From: Clostridiales bacterium
GTDB taxonomy: Bacteria; Bacillota; Clostridia; Christensenellales; CAG-314
DNA length: 33,435 bases
Reading direction: 5' to 3'
Assembly (NCBI GenBank): GCA_022508325.1
Contig: JAFLVL010000009.1
Location: 1 to 33,435 of the forward strand
Below the pieces are notes generated by a model, which saw only the letters and a list, made by a program, of their open reading frames with translations, was not told the origin of the DNA and did not search any database. Position 1 is the stretch's first letter, and each line of letters begins with the position of its first letter. The position numbers and the translations under genes were made by a program. Shown piece after piece: positions 1-9,997 of the stretch.

Positions 1-55
1 GTTCGGCTGGGGCGCATTGCGTAGCACCTAAGTCCCCAGACGAATACCCGAGGCG

Positions 56-799
56 CTATTTGTCGCTATGCTTCAAAAAATAATAGTCGAACAGGTGGTC
101 ACCGCAGGCAAGCTTCTCAAGCATTGCTTTGCGAATGACGTTCATGTCATAGGGAACTGATACTCGGCGGTAACTCCAACCGTTCTCGTCGTACTCTATC
201 ACTATGCCGCACGCAATCGGGTCGGGGTGACAGCCTACGCTTCCCACGTCAACGTAAATTCGCTTGCCCACAATGTCGCATGGCGAATGCTTGTGCCCGA
301 AAAACACCGCGTCGCAATTCATTTTGTCCAAACTCGCAAATATCTTGTCGAACTTCTCTGCAGTAGGCTCTGTCTGCAATGGCATGAAGGGGTAGTCCTC
401 CATGCTCGTCCAAGGTTGCACGAACGCGTAATGGGCAAATGCAAGCGTAGCTCCTCCGCAGTTGCGAGTGACGAATAGCGGGAATTTCTCCACTTTTTGT
501 CTCTGTTCTTCCGTTAAAGTCGCAAATACCTGCACCTTATGCTCGGCAGGAACGTTTGACAGATTGCGAACCGCCGTATGATTCATTGCAAAGTCACGGT
601 CATGATTGCCCAGCACCAAAGTGACGTCGGATCTGGACAAAAGCAGCTCCAAACACTCGAACGAATTAGGTCCAATGGATATTACGTCGCCTGTATGAAT
701 GATTTCGTTGCACTTTTCCTCGTCCAACAGCTGTAAAATTGCTGTCAAAGCCGCAAAATTACCGTGAACGTCGCTTATTACGCCAATTTTCTTTTTCAT
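56..799 (-). CDS. Metallophosphoesterase (YfcE/MJ0936-like calcineurin-type phosphodiesterase)
   Basis: Begins MKKKIGVISDVHGNFAAL; GDVISIGPNS, GNHD and GHKH motifs. Start re-assigned from ORF-track 1060 to the ATG at 799. Confidence 0.88.
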   Translation of the reverse strand: MKKKIGVISDVHGNFAALTAILQLLDEEKCNEIIHTGDVISIGPNSFECLELLLSRSDVTLVLGNHDRDFAMNHTAVRNLSNVPAEHKVQVFATLTEEQRQKVEKFPLFVTRNCGGATLAFAHYAFVQPWTSMEDYPFMPLQTEPTAEKFDKIFASLDKMNCDAVFFGHKHSPCDIVGKRIYVDVGSVGCHPDPIACGIVIEYDENGWSYRRVSVPYDMNVIRKAMLEKLACGDHLFDYYFLKHSDK

Positions 800-864
800 A
801 ATTATAATTATAGCCAATCGCGCAACAAAAAGCAATAAAGCCGTCAAAATTTCAGTCGCGATAG

Positions 865-893
865 TTGGATTTGCGCGCGATTTATGATAGAAT
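865..893 (+). promoter_or_regulatory. Probable sigma-A promoter of GH36 gene
   Basis: TTGGAT (865-870), 17-nt spacer, TAGAAT (888-893), upstream of ATG 911. Confidence 0.5.
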
Positions 894-910
894 GGAAATT
901 GAGGTGCTTT

Positions 911-3241
911 ATGATAACAGTAAAAGACAATATTTTCCGAATTGACACGGCAAACACAACCTATATCTTTCGCGTAACTCCCACCAACCACCTTCAACAC
1001 CTCTATTATGGCGCAAGAGTGGGCGAAATTGACGACGTGAGTTTTCTCGCGGAAAAACAAGGTAGCGGGCAGGGCACTGCCATTGCTCTCGAAACAAAAG
1101 AAGGCAAATTCTTCCCCGACAACACTTCATTGGAGTGCTCGTCGGTTGGGCGTGGCGACTATCGCGAAAATATCGTCACAATAGCAGACGGCAACGACAA
1201 CATCGTGTGTGAATTTCTATTCGATAGCTACGAACTGATAGACGGCTTCACTCTGCGCGAATTACCGTCAAGTCGCAACAAGGAGCAAACCATTGCCGTG
1301 CATACTGTTGACAGCGCGCGAAAGCTCAAGCTCACCCTCTACTACTCCACCCATAAAGACAGCGACGTAATAGTCAAAAGCGTTGCCGTCACTAACGAGG
1401 GCGACGACGAGGTGCGCCTTCTGCGCGTGATGAGCAACCAACTGGATCTGCCCGAAGACGACTTCACTCTCGACACCCTTGACGGCGCGTGGGCGCGCGA
1501 AAGGTATATAAACAGCGAAAAACTGCGTGTGGGCGTCACCAAAATAGACAGCAAGCGCGGAATAAGCAGTAACACACACAACCCCTATATCGTACTGAAA
1601 AAGAATGACTGTACGCTCCGTCATGGCGAAGCGTACGGCTTCAATCTGATATACTCCGGTAACCATGCGGAAATTATCGACAAGACGCCGCTACACAAGG
1701 TGCGCGTATTGAACGGAATAAACGATAGCGGTTTTTGCTGGCATTTGAGTGCAGGTCAAACCTTCTACTCACCCGAGGCAACTCTATGCTACTCCGACAA
1801 AGGAACTAACGTACTATCGCAACGCTACCACCGTTTCGTCAATAATTGCATAATTCCCGAGCAATGGGCGTATCGTGAGCGTCCGATTCTGGTCAACAAC
1901 TGGGAAGCGACATACTTCAACTTCACCGAGAAAAAGATTCTCGACATTGCAAAGAAAGCAAAAGAACTGGGTATCGAGCTGTTCGTGTTGGACGACGGCT
2001 GGTTCGGCAGTCGCACCGACGACACGAAGGGACTTGGAGACTGGACGCCCAACAAAAAGCGTCTACCCAAGGGTCTGGACGGACTGGCAGACAAAATCAA
2101 TCAACTGGGATTGAAATTCGGCATTTGGGTAGAGCCGGAAATGGTCAACGAGAACAGCGACCTCTACCGCGCGCACCCCGATTGGGCTGTTAAACACCCC
2201 GACTACGAGCCACTAAGATGCCGCAACCAATTAGTTCTCGACCTTGCCAACCCCGACGTATGCGACTACGTTATCGACGCTATGTGTAAGGTTTTCGGTT
2301 CGGCAAATATTTTCTACGTCAAGTGGGACTTCAACCGCCCGCTGACCGACGCTTATTCGCCGACTCTTTTCAACCGTCAAGGGGAATTCTATCACCGCTT
2401 TATGCTCGGCTTTTACCGAATTTTATCGACGCTGACGAAAGCCTTCCCTAATATTCTATTCGAAGGGTGCGCGTCTGGCGGCAACAGATTCGACTTGGGC
2501 GCACTATGCTACTTCCCGCAAATTTGGTGCAGTGACAACACCGACAGCTTCGACAGAGTTCATATACACGAAGGGACGCTGACTTGTTATCCCCAGAGCT
2601 GTATAGGCTCGCACGTCTCGGCAAGTCCCAATCACCAAACGCTTCGTTTGAGTACGGTAGACAACCGTTTCAACACTGCGTGTATCGGTGCGTTCGGCTA
2701 CGAGCTTGACTTGACTGCCCTAAACAAAATCGACACTGACTCCGTGAAAAAGCAGATTGAATGGTACAAAAAGTACCGCAAAACGTTGCAATTCGGTACG
2801 TATTATCAGCTTAAAAGCGTTTTCTCCGACACAAAAGCAAGCTGGTGCATAATTAGCGACGACAAGTCGCAAGCGGTAGTAAACCTCACTAACACAATCG
2901 CAGAGACTATTCCCCGCCAAGAAATTTTGCGCGTGCCTGACCTTGACCCATCGGCAAAATACAAGTTTGAAACGCGTAGACAGTTGTTCAGTATCAAAGC
3001 GTTCGGCGGACTTATTAACACCGTCGCGCCCATTCACCTGAAAGAGAACGGCAAGCTGTTGGAGCTCATCGCCAACAACCATCCTTTGCAAAGCGAACAG
3101 GAAAACTACGTCCTGACCGGCGAAATGCTCGCAAAATGCGGAGTCAAACTCAATCAGGAATGGTCAAGCACAGGCTACGACTCTACCATTCGCGTAATGT
3201 TCGACTTCGGCAGCAGATTGTACGCAATAGATAAAGTGTAG
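911..3241 (+). CDS. Alpha-galactosidase, GH36 family
   Basis: FVLDDGWFG, GIWVEPEMVNENSDLYRAHPDW, FYVKWDFNR, FEGCASGGNRFD motifs; start re-assigned to ATG 911 preceded by GAGG. Confidence 0.93.
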   Translation: MITVKDNIFRIDTANTTYIFRVTPTNHLQHLYYGARVGEIDDVSFLAEKQGSGQGTAIALETKEGKFFPDNTSLECSSVGRGDYRENIVTIADGNDNIVCEFLFDSYELIDGFTLRELPSSRNKEQTIAVHTVDSARKLKLTLYYSTHKDSDVIVKSVAVTNEGDDEVRLLRVMSNQLDLPEDDFTLDTLDGAWARERYINSEKLRVGVTKIDSKRGISSNTHNPYIVLKKNDCTLRHGEAYGFNLIYSGNHAEIIDKTPLHKVRVLNGINDSGFCWHLSAGQTFYSPEATLCYSDKGTNVLSQRYHRFVNNCIIPEQWAYRERPILVNNWEATYFNFTEKKILDIAKKAKELGIELFVLDDGWFGSRTDDTKGLGDWTPNKKRLPKGLDGLADKINQLGLKFGIWVEPEMVNENSDLYRAHPDWAVKHPDYEPLRCRNQLVLDLANPDVCDYVIDAMCKVFGSANIFYVKWDFNRPLTDAYSPTLFNRQGEFYHRFMLGFYRILSTLTKAFPNILFEGCASGGNRFDLGALCYFPQIWCSDNTDSFDRVHIHEGTLTCYPQSCIGSHVSASPNHQTLRLSTVDNRFNTACIGAFGYELDLTALNKIDTDSVKKQIEWYKKYRKTLQFGTYYQLKSVFSDTKASWCIISDDKSQAVVNLTNTIAETIPRQEILRVPDLDPSAKYKFETRRQLFSIKAFGGLINTVAPIHLKENGKLLELIANNHPLQSEQENYVLTGEMLAKCGVKLNQEWSSTGYDSTIRVMFDFGSRLYAIDKV

Positions 3242-3457
3242 CGGCTCGGGTATTCCAAACGGCTTCACTCGCGCACAAAAGGCGTGCACAGGACGCTCGT
3301 TGTAGGTTGTTTTGTAGCGGAACACCCTCGCCGACATAAGAGAGTGACTGTAATAAGACGACTGCAATGTCGCAAAGTGCGTGCTCGCAGAGCCTTCGCC
3401 TGTCCTTGGCGAACTACACGCCACGCAATTGGTGAGTTTAATTTGACTTAACGAAAG

Positions 3458-3496
3458 AAAAAGACTTTCTACGTTTTTGTAGAAAAGTCTTTTTTA
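3458..3496. terminator. Bidirectional Rho-independent terminator
   Basis: AAAGACTTTCTAC-gtttt-GTAGAAAAGTCTTTTTT hairpin between convergent GH36 and glpK genes. Confidence 0.75.
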
Positions 3497-3533
3497 ATTT
3501 ATAGTAAAGATTTATTTGCCGTAAGAAGTGAAA

Positions 3534-5018
3534 TCAGTTGCCACCGCGAGTGAGAGAGTGTATGCAGTTTGCCCAGCCGTCGACGAGCTTTTTGCGTTTA
3601 CTGTCGCTCATCTCGGGGCTGAACGTGCGTTCAATCTGTTTGTTGGACTTGATTTCTTCAATGTTCTTCCAATATCCAACCGCAAGTCCCGCGAGGTAGC
3701 ACGCGCCGAGAGCCGTGGTCTCCACCACCTTTGGGCGAACGACGTCTGTGTTGAGTATGTCCGCCTGAAACTGCAACAAAAAGTTGTTAGCAGACGCGCC
3801 GCCGTCGACGTTAAGTGACTTTATCGGACTGCCGAGGTCTGCTTCCATTGCCTTAGCCACGTCGTATACCTGGTAGGCGATGCCCTCCAATGCCGCGCGA
3901 ATAAAGTGTTCCTTCTTGGTGCCGCGAGTCAATCCGAATACCGTTCCGCGAACCTTAGCGTCCCAGTAGGGCGCGCCAAGTCCGACAAAAGCGGGCACGA
4001 GATAGACGCCGTTGGTGTCCTTGACCTTCAAGGCGTAATTTTCCGTCTCGGCGGCAGTGCGAATCATTCTCATCTCGTCGCGTAGCCATTGCACGATTGC
4101 TCCGCCCATAAATACGCTGCCTTCGAGAACGTAACTCGGCTTGTCGGTACAGCTTGCCGCAAGCGTAGTCACCAGTCCGTTGGAGCTGACAGGCTCGTCG
4201 CCTGTGTTCATCAAAAGAAAACAGCCTGTGCCGTAGGTATTCTTCATACTGCCCTTCTCTACGCACAGTTGCCCGAAAAGCGCGGCTTGTTGGTCGCCGA
4301 CAACTCCGCAGATGGGAATATCCGAACCCACGATTGTGTGGTCTGCGTAGCCGTAGTTGTAGCTGGACGGTCTGACCTCGGGCAGCATACATTTCGGTAT
4401 GTCGAACAGCTTGAGCAAATCGTCGTCCCAACTGAGCGTGTGAATGTTGTAGAGCATTGTCCTCGACGCATTGGTATAGTCGGTGGCGAAAATTCTGCCC
4501 TTAGACAGATGCCACATGACGTAGGTGTCAACCGTACCGAAAAGCAATTCGCCCCTTTCCGCCCTGCTTCTTGCGCCTGCGACGTTGTCGAGAATCCATT
4601 TGATTTTAGTCGCGGAAAAATACGCGTCCAATACAAGACCAGTCTTTTCGTAAATTAACTTGTCAAGTCCTTCGGCTTTGAGATTGTCGCAATAGTCTGC
4701 CGTGCGGCGGCATTGCCACACGATAGCGTTGTAGATGGGTTTGCCTGTAATCTTGTCCCAAACTATGGTCGTCTCGCGTTGGTTGGTTATGCCGATTGCC
4801 GCAATGTCCTCGCTCGACACGCCTGCGCGAATGAGAGCCTCGGGGATTACTCCCACTTGGCTACCCATAATCTCGTTGGGGTCGTGCTCTACCCAACCAG
4901 TGTGCGGGTATATTTGCGGGAATTCCTGTTGGGCAGAACCGACGATTTCGCCCTTGTTATTGAAAACTATGGCGCGCGAGCTTGTCGTGCCCTGGTCTAG
5001 CGCAAGAATGTATTTCAT
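3534..5018 (-). CDS. glpK: Glycerol kinase
   Basis: [69 protein letters not shown]. Confidence 0.97.
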   Translation of the reverse strand: MKYILALDQGTTSSRAIVFNNKGEIVGSAQQEFPQIYPHTGWVEHDPNEIMGSQVGVIPEALIRAGVSSEDIAAIGITNQRETTIVWDKITGKPIYNAIVWQCRRTADYCDNLKAEGLDKLIYEKTGLVLDAYFSATKIKWILDNVAGARSRAERGELLFGTVDTYVMWHLSKGRIFATDYTNASRTMLYNIHTLSWDDDLLKLFDIPKCMLPEVRPSSYNYGYADHTIVGSDIPICGVVGDQQAALFGQLCVEKGSMKNTYGTGCFLLMNTGDEPVSSNGLVTTLAASCTDKPSYVLEGSVFMGGAIVQWLRDEMRMIRTAAETENYALKVKDTNGVYLVPAFVGLGAPYWDAKVRGTVFGLTRGTKKEHFIRAALEGIAYQVYDVAKAMEADLGSPIKSLNVDGGASANNFLLQFQADILNTDVVRPKVVETTALGACYLAGLAVGYWKNIEEIKSNKQIERTFSPEMSDSKRKKLVDGWANCIHSLTRGGN

Positions 5019-5368
5019 TTTGCTTCCCTCGTCGCAATAATATCTACATCGGTACCGCAAACGTTGGCAAGCAATACATCGCCTATTTTAACAGGCGCAG
5101 TTGCTCTAATATTTTTTATCTCGTCCAAGCACTCGAAAATTTTACTCTTCGCAATGGGCGCGGACGTCTTGACCGAAACACGTTTTGTCTTGGAGCCGAT
5201 GACGGGCACAGAACTTGTAACCATACGCTTAGGCGCGGTTATTTCGTTGACTGCGTAGGTTGCGCCACGCGGACAAGTGTTGCCCGAAACCTTTATATTT
5301 GCCAAATCCTTGTCGTCCACCGATAGGCGGCAGCCTAGCGGGCAGTTGATACAAATCAGTTCTCTCAT
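5015..5368 (-). CDS. DUF1667 domain protein associated with glycerol-3-phosphate oxidation
   Basis: [17 protein letters not shown]...[28 protein letters not shown]; 4-nt overlap with glpK. Confidence 0.88.
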   Translation of the reverse strand: MRELICINCPLGCRLSVDDKDLANIKVSGNTCPRGATYAVNEITAPKRMVTSSVPVIGSKTKRVSVKTSAPIAKSKIFECLDEIKNIRATAPVKIGDVLLANVCGTDVDIIATREAK

Positions 5369-6636
5369 TTGACGCCTCCTACGTTCAACGTGACTTCAAG
5401 TTTATTGCCCTGCTTGACCTTAGCCACAAGTTCGGGCTTCAATACTATCGTTTCCATTTCGCCGGGGGTGACGATTTGTTTGCGTCTCGATACTATCTTC
5501 TCGCCGTCGAGCAGTACTGCGATTTCTACGTTTTTGAAAGCGTTCGATACGCGCATACGCAGACTGATTTGTTCTGCGTCGTCGTCCTTGCGGATTTTCT
5601 GCGGAACGACGTATCTGACACCGTTTGTGCCGCAGGTTGGTACAAACTCAGCCGTTTTAACGCCGTTTCTTATATACTTTGCGGCGCAAATACCTGCATG
5701 GCGGCTCTCCTTGCTCACGTAGTCCACCAAATCGTGAACGTGCAAAACGTTGCCGCACTCGAATATACCTTCTACGCTAGTCATCATTTGGTCGTCAACT
5801 ATCGCGCCGTTGGTGATGGGCGAGATTTCCACCCCTGCATAGCCAGCAAGCTCGTTCTCGGGCAGCAATCCTACCGAAAGCAACAGCGTATCGCATTTAA
5901 TTTCTTTAGCCGTCTCCATTATAGGTTGAAGTCTTTCGTCTACTTTGGCGATAACCACCGAGCTGACGCGTCCGTTCTTTGCCTTAATGTCAACGACGGT
6001 ATGCGAGAACATCAGTGGAATATTGAAGTCGTTCAAGCATTGCACGATATTGCGGTTTAGTCCCGACGAATAGGGCATAAGTTCCACTACCGCCTTGACC
6101 TTTGCACCCTCGAACGTCATACGGCGCGCCATGATAAGTCCAATATCGCCCGAGCCAAGCACTACTACTTCTTTGCCTACTTTCAGTCCGTCGATATTGA
6201 CCAATTTTTGCGCTGTGCCTGCGGAAAAGATTCCCGCCGCTCTTGCGCCCGCAATATTTATGCCGCCGCGAGGTCTCTCACGGCAACCGCAAGTGAGAAT
6301 TATTGCCTTAGCGGCAATTTTTTGCAAGCCTTCCTGCTCCGAAACGTAAGTTACGACCTTGTCTGCCGTTACGTTGATAACAGTCGATCCAAGCTTGTAG
6401 TCAATGCCGCGTTCGAATACGAATTCTTCGTATCTTGCTGCATATTCGGGTCCTGTAAGCTCTTCTTTGAAGGTGTGCAGACCGAATCCGTTGTGTATGC
6501 ATTGATTGAGTATGCCGCCGAGGTTTTCCTCACGCTCGAGAATAACTAGATCGCGTATACCCTCGTCAAAAGCTGCCGTTGCCGCGGCAAGTCCGGCGGG
6601 TCCACCGCCGATTATTACAAGATCACAGTTTTTCAT
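5365..6636 (-). CDS. FAD-dependent NAD(P)-disulfide-type oxidoreductase of the glp operon
   Basis: DLVIIGGGPAGLAAATAA; CGCRERPRGGINIAGARAAGIFSAGTAQ; VVVLGSGDIGLIMARRM. Start re-assigned to ATG 6636. Confidence 0.88.
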   Translation of the reverse strand: MKNCDLVIIGGGPAGLAAATAAFDEGIRDLVILEREENLGGILNQCIHNGFGLHTFKEELTGPEYAARYEEFVFERGIDYKLGSTVINVTADKVVTYVSEQEGLQKIAAKAIILTCGCRERPRGGINIAGARAAGIFSAGTAQKLVNIDGLKVGKEVVVLGSGDIGLIMARRMTFEGAKVKAVVELMPYSSGLNRNIVQCLNDFNIPLMFSHTVVDIKAKNGRVSSVVIAKVDERLQPIMETAKEIKCDTLLLSVGLLPENELAGYAGVEISPITNGAIVDDQMMTSVEGIFECGNVLHVHDLVDYVSKESRHAGICAAKYIRNGVKTAEFVPTCGTNGVRYVVPQKIRKDDDAEQISLRMRVSNAFKNVEIAVLLDGEKIVSRRKQIVTPGEMETIVLKPELVAKVKQGNKLEVTLNVGGVK

Positions 6637-8059
6637 CCGTCCTCCCCAGGGCAACATTGCTCTTTTTGCCGAATTTCGTAATTTCCGTCATGTCTTTGCC
6701 CAGCTCTCGCGACAGTATCTCCATAATGCGCGGTGTGCAGAAGCCCATTTGGCAACGCCCCATTCCCGCGCGGGTGCGACGCTTTACTCCGTCGAGATCG
6801 GTTGCTCCCACAGGGCGGCGAATACTGTCCACAATCTCACCCTCCGTCACGTTCTCGCATCGGCACACTATTTTGCCGTAGAGCGGATTTTGCTTGATAA
6901 GCTCTTCGCGTTCGCTGTCACTCATTTTGGCGAAACAGGATATACCTTTGCGGCGACTGATAAAATTGTCTTTTCTAACTGCTTGCAGTTTGCCCGCAAT
7001 CTCTTCGGCTACGTCTACAGCTATTGCCGGCGCGGAGGTGAGCCCGGGAGACTCGATACCCGCCACGTTATAGAAATTTGGCACGTCACTCTCGCCTATT
7101 ACAAAGTCGCCTTCGGTACTGTGCGCGCGAAGTCCCGCAAATTGCGTGATAATGTTTCTACGCGCCAAGCTCGGTACGCTCTTAGTTGCTGTATTAAACG
7201 CGTTGTTTAGACCGTTAAAAGTCGTATCTACGTCGTTTTTGCTAGGTACGTCGTCTGCTGTCGGTCCGACGATAATATTGCCGTGAGTGGTTGGCGCAAC
7301 CAGTACGCCCTTACCCATTGCAGAGGGCAGTTGGAATAGCGTCTTGTCGCACAGTCCGCCACACTTTTTGTCAAGCAAGCAATACTCGCCCTTGCGCGAG
7401 ATAATTTCCAGCTTTTTCTCGCCTACAACCTTGTTATAGATTTCGTCGGCGTAAACGCCCGCGCAGTTGACGACTATTTTTGCCTTTACAGTCTTGCGAC
7501 CCAGCTTTACCTTGAAGCCGTCTCCGTCGCGGTCAATATTTTTGACCTCTTGACCGAGCAAAAATTCTACGCCGTTGGTCGCCGCGTTTTCTGCAAGCGC
7601 GATAGTCATTTCGTAAGGGCTGACGATGCCCGACGTCTCGGCGTAAAGCGCCGCTACGACCTCGTTAGCCACGTTGGGTTCCATTTCGCGAACCGCGCGA
7701 CCGTCGATTACCGACAGACCCTTGACACCGTTGCGTTGACCTTGTTCAAGAAGCTCATAAAGCTTGCCTTTCTCGCTCTCGTCAAAGCACAGGACCAACG
7801 CGCCGTTCTGACGGAACGGAAAATCCAGTTCTCTCGACAACTCGGGAAACATTCTTGCGCCCAACACATTGTAGATAGCCTTATTTGTGCCTGTGTGCGC
7901 GTCAAACCCCGCGTGTACTATGCCGGAATTTGCCTTGCTAGTACCCATGGATACGTCGTTTTCTTTGTCGGCGACGGCGATTTTGAGCTGATAGCGCGCA
8001 AGTTCTCTCGCGACGGAACAGCCCACTACGCCCGCGCCGACGATAAATACGTCATACAT
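6623..8059 (-). CDS. Glycerol-3-phosphate dehydrogenase-like FAD oxidoreductase with C-terminal BFD-like [2Fe-2S] domain (GlpA-like)
   Basis: MYDVFIVGAGVVGCSVARELARY; DAO fold; C-terminal CRCENVTEGEI...GMGRCQMGFCTPRI. Start re-assigned to ATG 8059. Confidence 0.88.
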   Translation of the reverse strand: MYDVFIVGAGVVGCSVARELARYQLKIAVADKENDVSMGTSKANSGIVHAGFDAHTGTNKAIYNVLGARMFPELSRELDFPFRQNGALVLCFDESEKGKLYELLEQGQRNGVKGLSVIDGRAVREMEPNVANEVVAALYAETSGIVSPYEMTIALAENAATNGVEFLLGQEVKNIDRDGDGFKVKLGRKTVKAKIVVNCAGVYADEIYNKVVGEKKLEIISRKGEYCLLDKKCGGLCDKTLFQLPSAMGKGVLVAPTTHGNIIVGPTADDVPSKNDVDTTFNGLNNAFNTATKSVPSLARRNIITQFAGLRAHSTEGDFVIGESDVPNFYNVAGIESPGLTSAPAIAVDVAEEIAGKLQAVRKDNFISRRKGISCFAKMSDSEREELIKQNPLYGKIVCRCENVTEGEIVDSIRRPVGATDLDGVKRRTRAGMGRCQMGFCTPRIMEILSRELGKDMTEITKFGKKSNVALGRTDEKL

Positions 8060-8097
8060 TTGATTATATTTGCTCCTTTTTACAATACATTGTGAGG

Positions 8098-8182
8098 GGT
8101 GAAATTTTTGCTCCGCAAAAGTGAAATTCACCTTCGGTGAGTGAAATTTCACTCGCGCAACGCACGAATTTCACTGTTGCGC
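8098..8182. repeat. Compound palindromic repeat cluster
   Basis: Repeated GTGAAATT units in both orientations; perfect 16-bp palindrome GAGTGAAATTTCACTC (8139-8154); inverted repeat GCGCAAC (8155-8161)/GTTGCGC (8176-8182). Confidence 0.7.
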
Positions 8183-8191
8183 AAGGTCATT

Positions 8192-9121
8192 TTACTGTTT
8201 TCTGGCGACTAATTTTTTAGCTTGCGCAACAATATCGTCCACTGTCAAGCCGTAGTCGCGTTTCAAATCGTTCAGACTGCCCACCTGCGTCAGCTTGTCT
8301 CTTACAGCCACAGCGTCGCAAAGCGTCGGGCAACTAGCCGAAAGCGTTTCTGTGACAGCACCGTACAATCCGCCATGAATACTGTGGTTCTCAACGGTCA
8401 ACACAGCGCCTGTCTTTTTAGCCGATTTGATGATAGCTTCTTCGTCAAAGGGCTTGATTGTGTGAATTCCTAGCAGTTCTGCAGATATACCCTCTTTTTT
8501 CAGTTTCTTCACCGCTTCGTTGGCGTCGAAAAGGGACGTTCCGCTGGCAACTATCGTTATGTCCTTGCCACCTTTAATCTTGTCTGCCTTGCCAAAGTGG
8601 AATTCGTAGCTGTCGTCAAACAGCTCTTCCGTCTGTTTGCGAACAAACCTGAGATACATTGGACCGTTGTGCTCGACGATATATGGCAGAGCCTTAGCTA
8701 GCTGTACACCGTCAACAATGTCGAGTACCGCAATGTTGGGAAGAGCGCGTAGGCTTGCCACGTCTTCAAAGCACATGTGAGTACCGCCGTTATATGTGGT
8801 ATGCACGCCGGGGTCAAAGCCGATAATCTTCACGTTCTGCTCGGAATAGCATATTGACACGGCTATCTGGTCGAAAATGCGACGCGTGGTAAAGGGCGCG
8901 AAGCTGTGAATGAAGGGAATAAATCCGCTTGCGGCAAGACCTGTGGCAATGCAAGCCATATTAGCCTCGGCAATACCCACGTCTACGCAACGGTCGGGGA
9001 ATTCCTTATAAAGAGCCTTTGTGCCGCCTGCGCCTGCAAGGTCGGCGTCCAATACGAAAATTTTGTCGTTTTCTCTCATCAAACGGGCAAGTCCGTCGGT
9101 ATAAGCTTTTCTAAGTTCCAT
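8192..9121 (-). CDS. Transketolase, C-terminal subunit
   Basis: DADLAGAGGTKALYKEFPDRCVDVGIAEANMACIATGLA; VENHSIHGGLYGAVTE. Confidence 0.93.
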   Translation of the reverse strand: MELRKAYTDGLARLMRENDKIFVLDADLAGAGGTKALYKEFPDRCVDVGIAEANMACIATGLAASGFIPFIHSFAPFTTRRIFDQIAVSICYSEQNVKIIGFDPGVHTTYNGGTHMCFEDVASLRALPNIAVLDIVDGVQLAKALPYIVEHNGPMYLRFVRKQTEELFDDSYEFHFGKADKIKGGKDITIVASGTSLFDANEAVKKLKKEGISAELLGIHTIKPFDEEAIIKSAKKTGAVLTVENHSIHGGLYGAVTETLSASCPTLCDAVAVRDKLTQVGSLNDLKRDYGLTVDDIVAQAKKLVARKQ

Positions 9122-9133
9122 GTCTATCCCCTC

Positions 9134-9937
9134 CTATTTCAGTTCCTTCAGCGCGAGCTCATATTGCTCGTCATTAACGTTTGTGCTGTGTACGCCAATG
9201 CCCATGGTCTCGTAGAAGCTAACGCCCTTGCCCTTGACGGTATCGAGCACTATACAGCTAGGTTGTTTTTTCTGCTTTTTGGCGAATTTGATAGCCGCGT
9301 CGATTGCCTTGTGGTCGTGTCCGTCTACGCGTTGCGTAACGAATCCGAAAGCGTCAAACTTGGCTTCGATGTCTTCAATGTCAATTACGTCCTTGGTCAG
9401 TCCGTCAATCTGCATTTTGTTGCTGTCGACGAATACGATTATGTTATTGAGGTGCTTGCTACCCGCAAACATTGCGCCTTCCCAGTTCTGCCCCTCTTGC
9501 AGTTCGCCGTCGCCTGTGATGACGTATACGTGACCGTCGAGCCCCTTTGCCTTGTTGGCGAGCGCAAGTCCGCACGCGCAGGAAAGTCCCTGTCCGAGAC
9601 TGCCCGCAGTCATGTCTACGCCGGGTGTCAGGTTGATATTCACGTGTGAGGGCAAACGAGTGCCGAGCTTGTTCAACGTGTCAAGCCATTCCAGCGGGAA
9701 GAAGCCCTTGAGCGCCAACGTCGCGTAAAGCGCGGGGCCTGCGTGGCCTTTGCTAAGCACGAGCTTGTCACGGTCCTCTTTTCTCGGGTCTGCGGGGTCT
9801 ACGTTCATGTGCTTCTCGTAAAGCACGGCAAGCAAATCGACGATAGACAGACTGCCACCGACGTGTCCCGAACCTTGCGAATGTAGACATCTAAGCGTTT
9901 CGCGCCTGATTTCTTTGCTGAATTTTTCCAATTTCAT
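9134..9937 (-). CDS. Transketolase, N-terminal (TPP-binding) subunit
   Basis: SQGSGHVGGSLSIVDLLAVLY; LVLSKGHAGPALYA; GSLGQGLSCACGLALA; ITGDGELQEGQNWEGAMFA. Confidence 0.94.
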   Translation of the reverse strand: MKLEKFSKEIRRETLRCLHSQGSGHVGGSLSIVDLLAVLYEKHMNVDPADPRKEDRDKLVLSKGHAGPALYATLALKGFFPLEWLDTLNKLGTRLPSHVNINLTPGVDMTAGSLGQGLSCACGLALANKAKGLDGHVYVITGDGELQEGQNWEGAMFAGSKHLNNIIVFVDSNKMQIDGLTKDVIDIEDIEAKFDAFGFVTQRVDGHDHKAIDAAIKFAKKQKKQPSCIVLDTVKGKGVSFYETMGIGVHSTNVNDEQYELALKELK

Positions 9938-9997
9938 ATTTGTTCACCTCTCGGTTTTATTTTTGTTTTTGTATATATCTTTTGTCAAAGACCGATT

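Noticed and set aside
884-910. Upstream start extension of the GH36 ORF
   Set aside because: ATG 911 has a better Shine-Dalgarno and matches family N-termini; the upstream part overlaps the -10 box.
4089-4658. 189-aa ORF antisense to glpK (also 5476-6060, 6506-7210, 7550-8095 and 8906-9649)
   Set aside because: All are antisense to strongly supported genes and lack coherent protein features.
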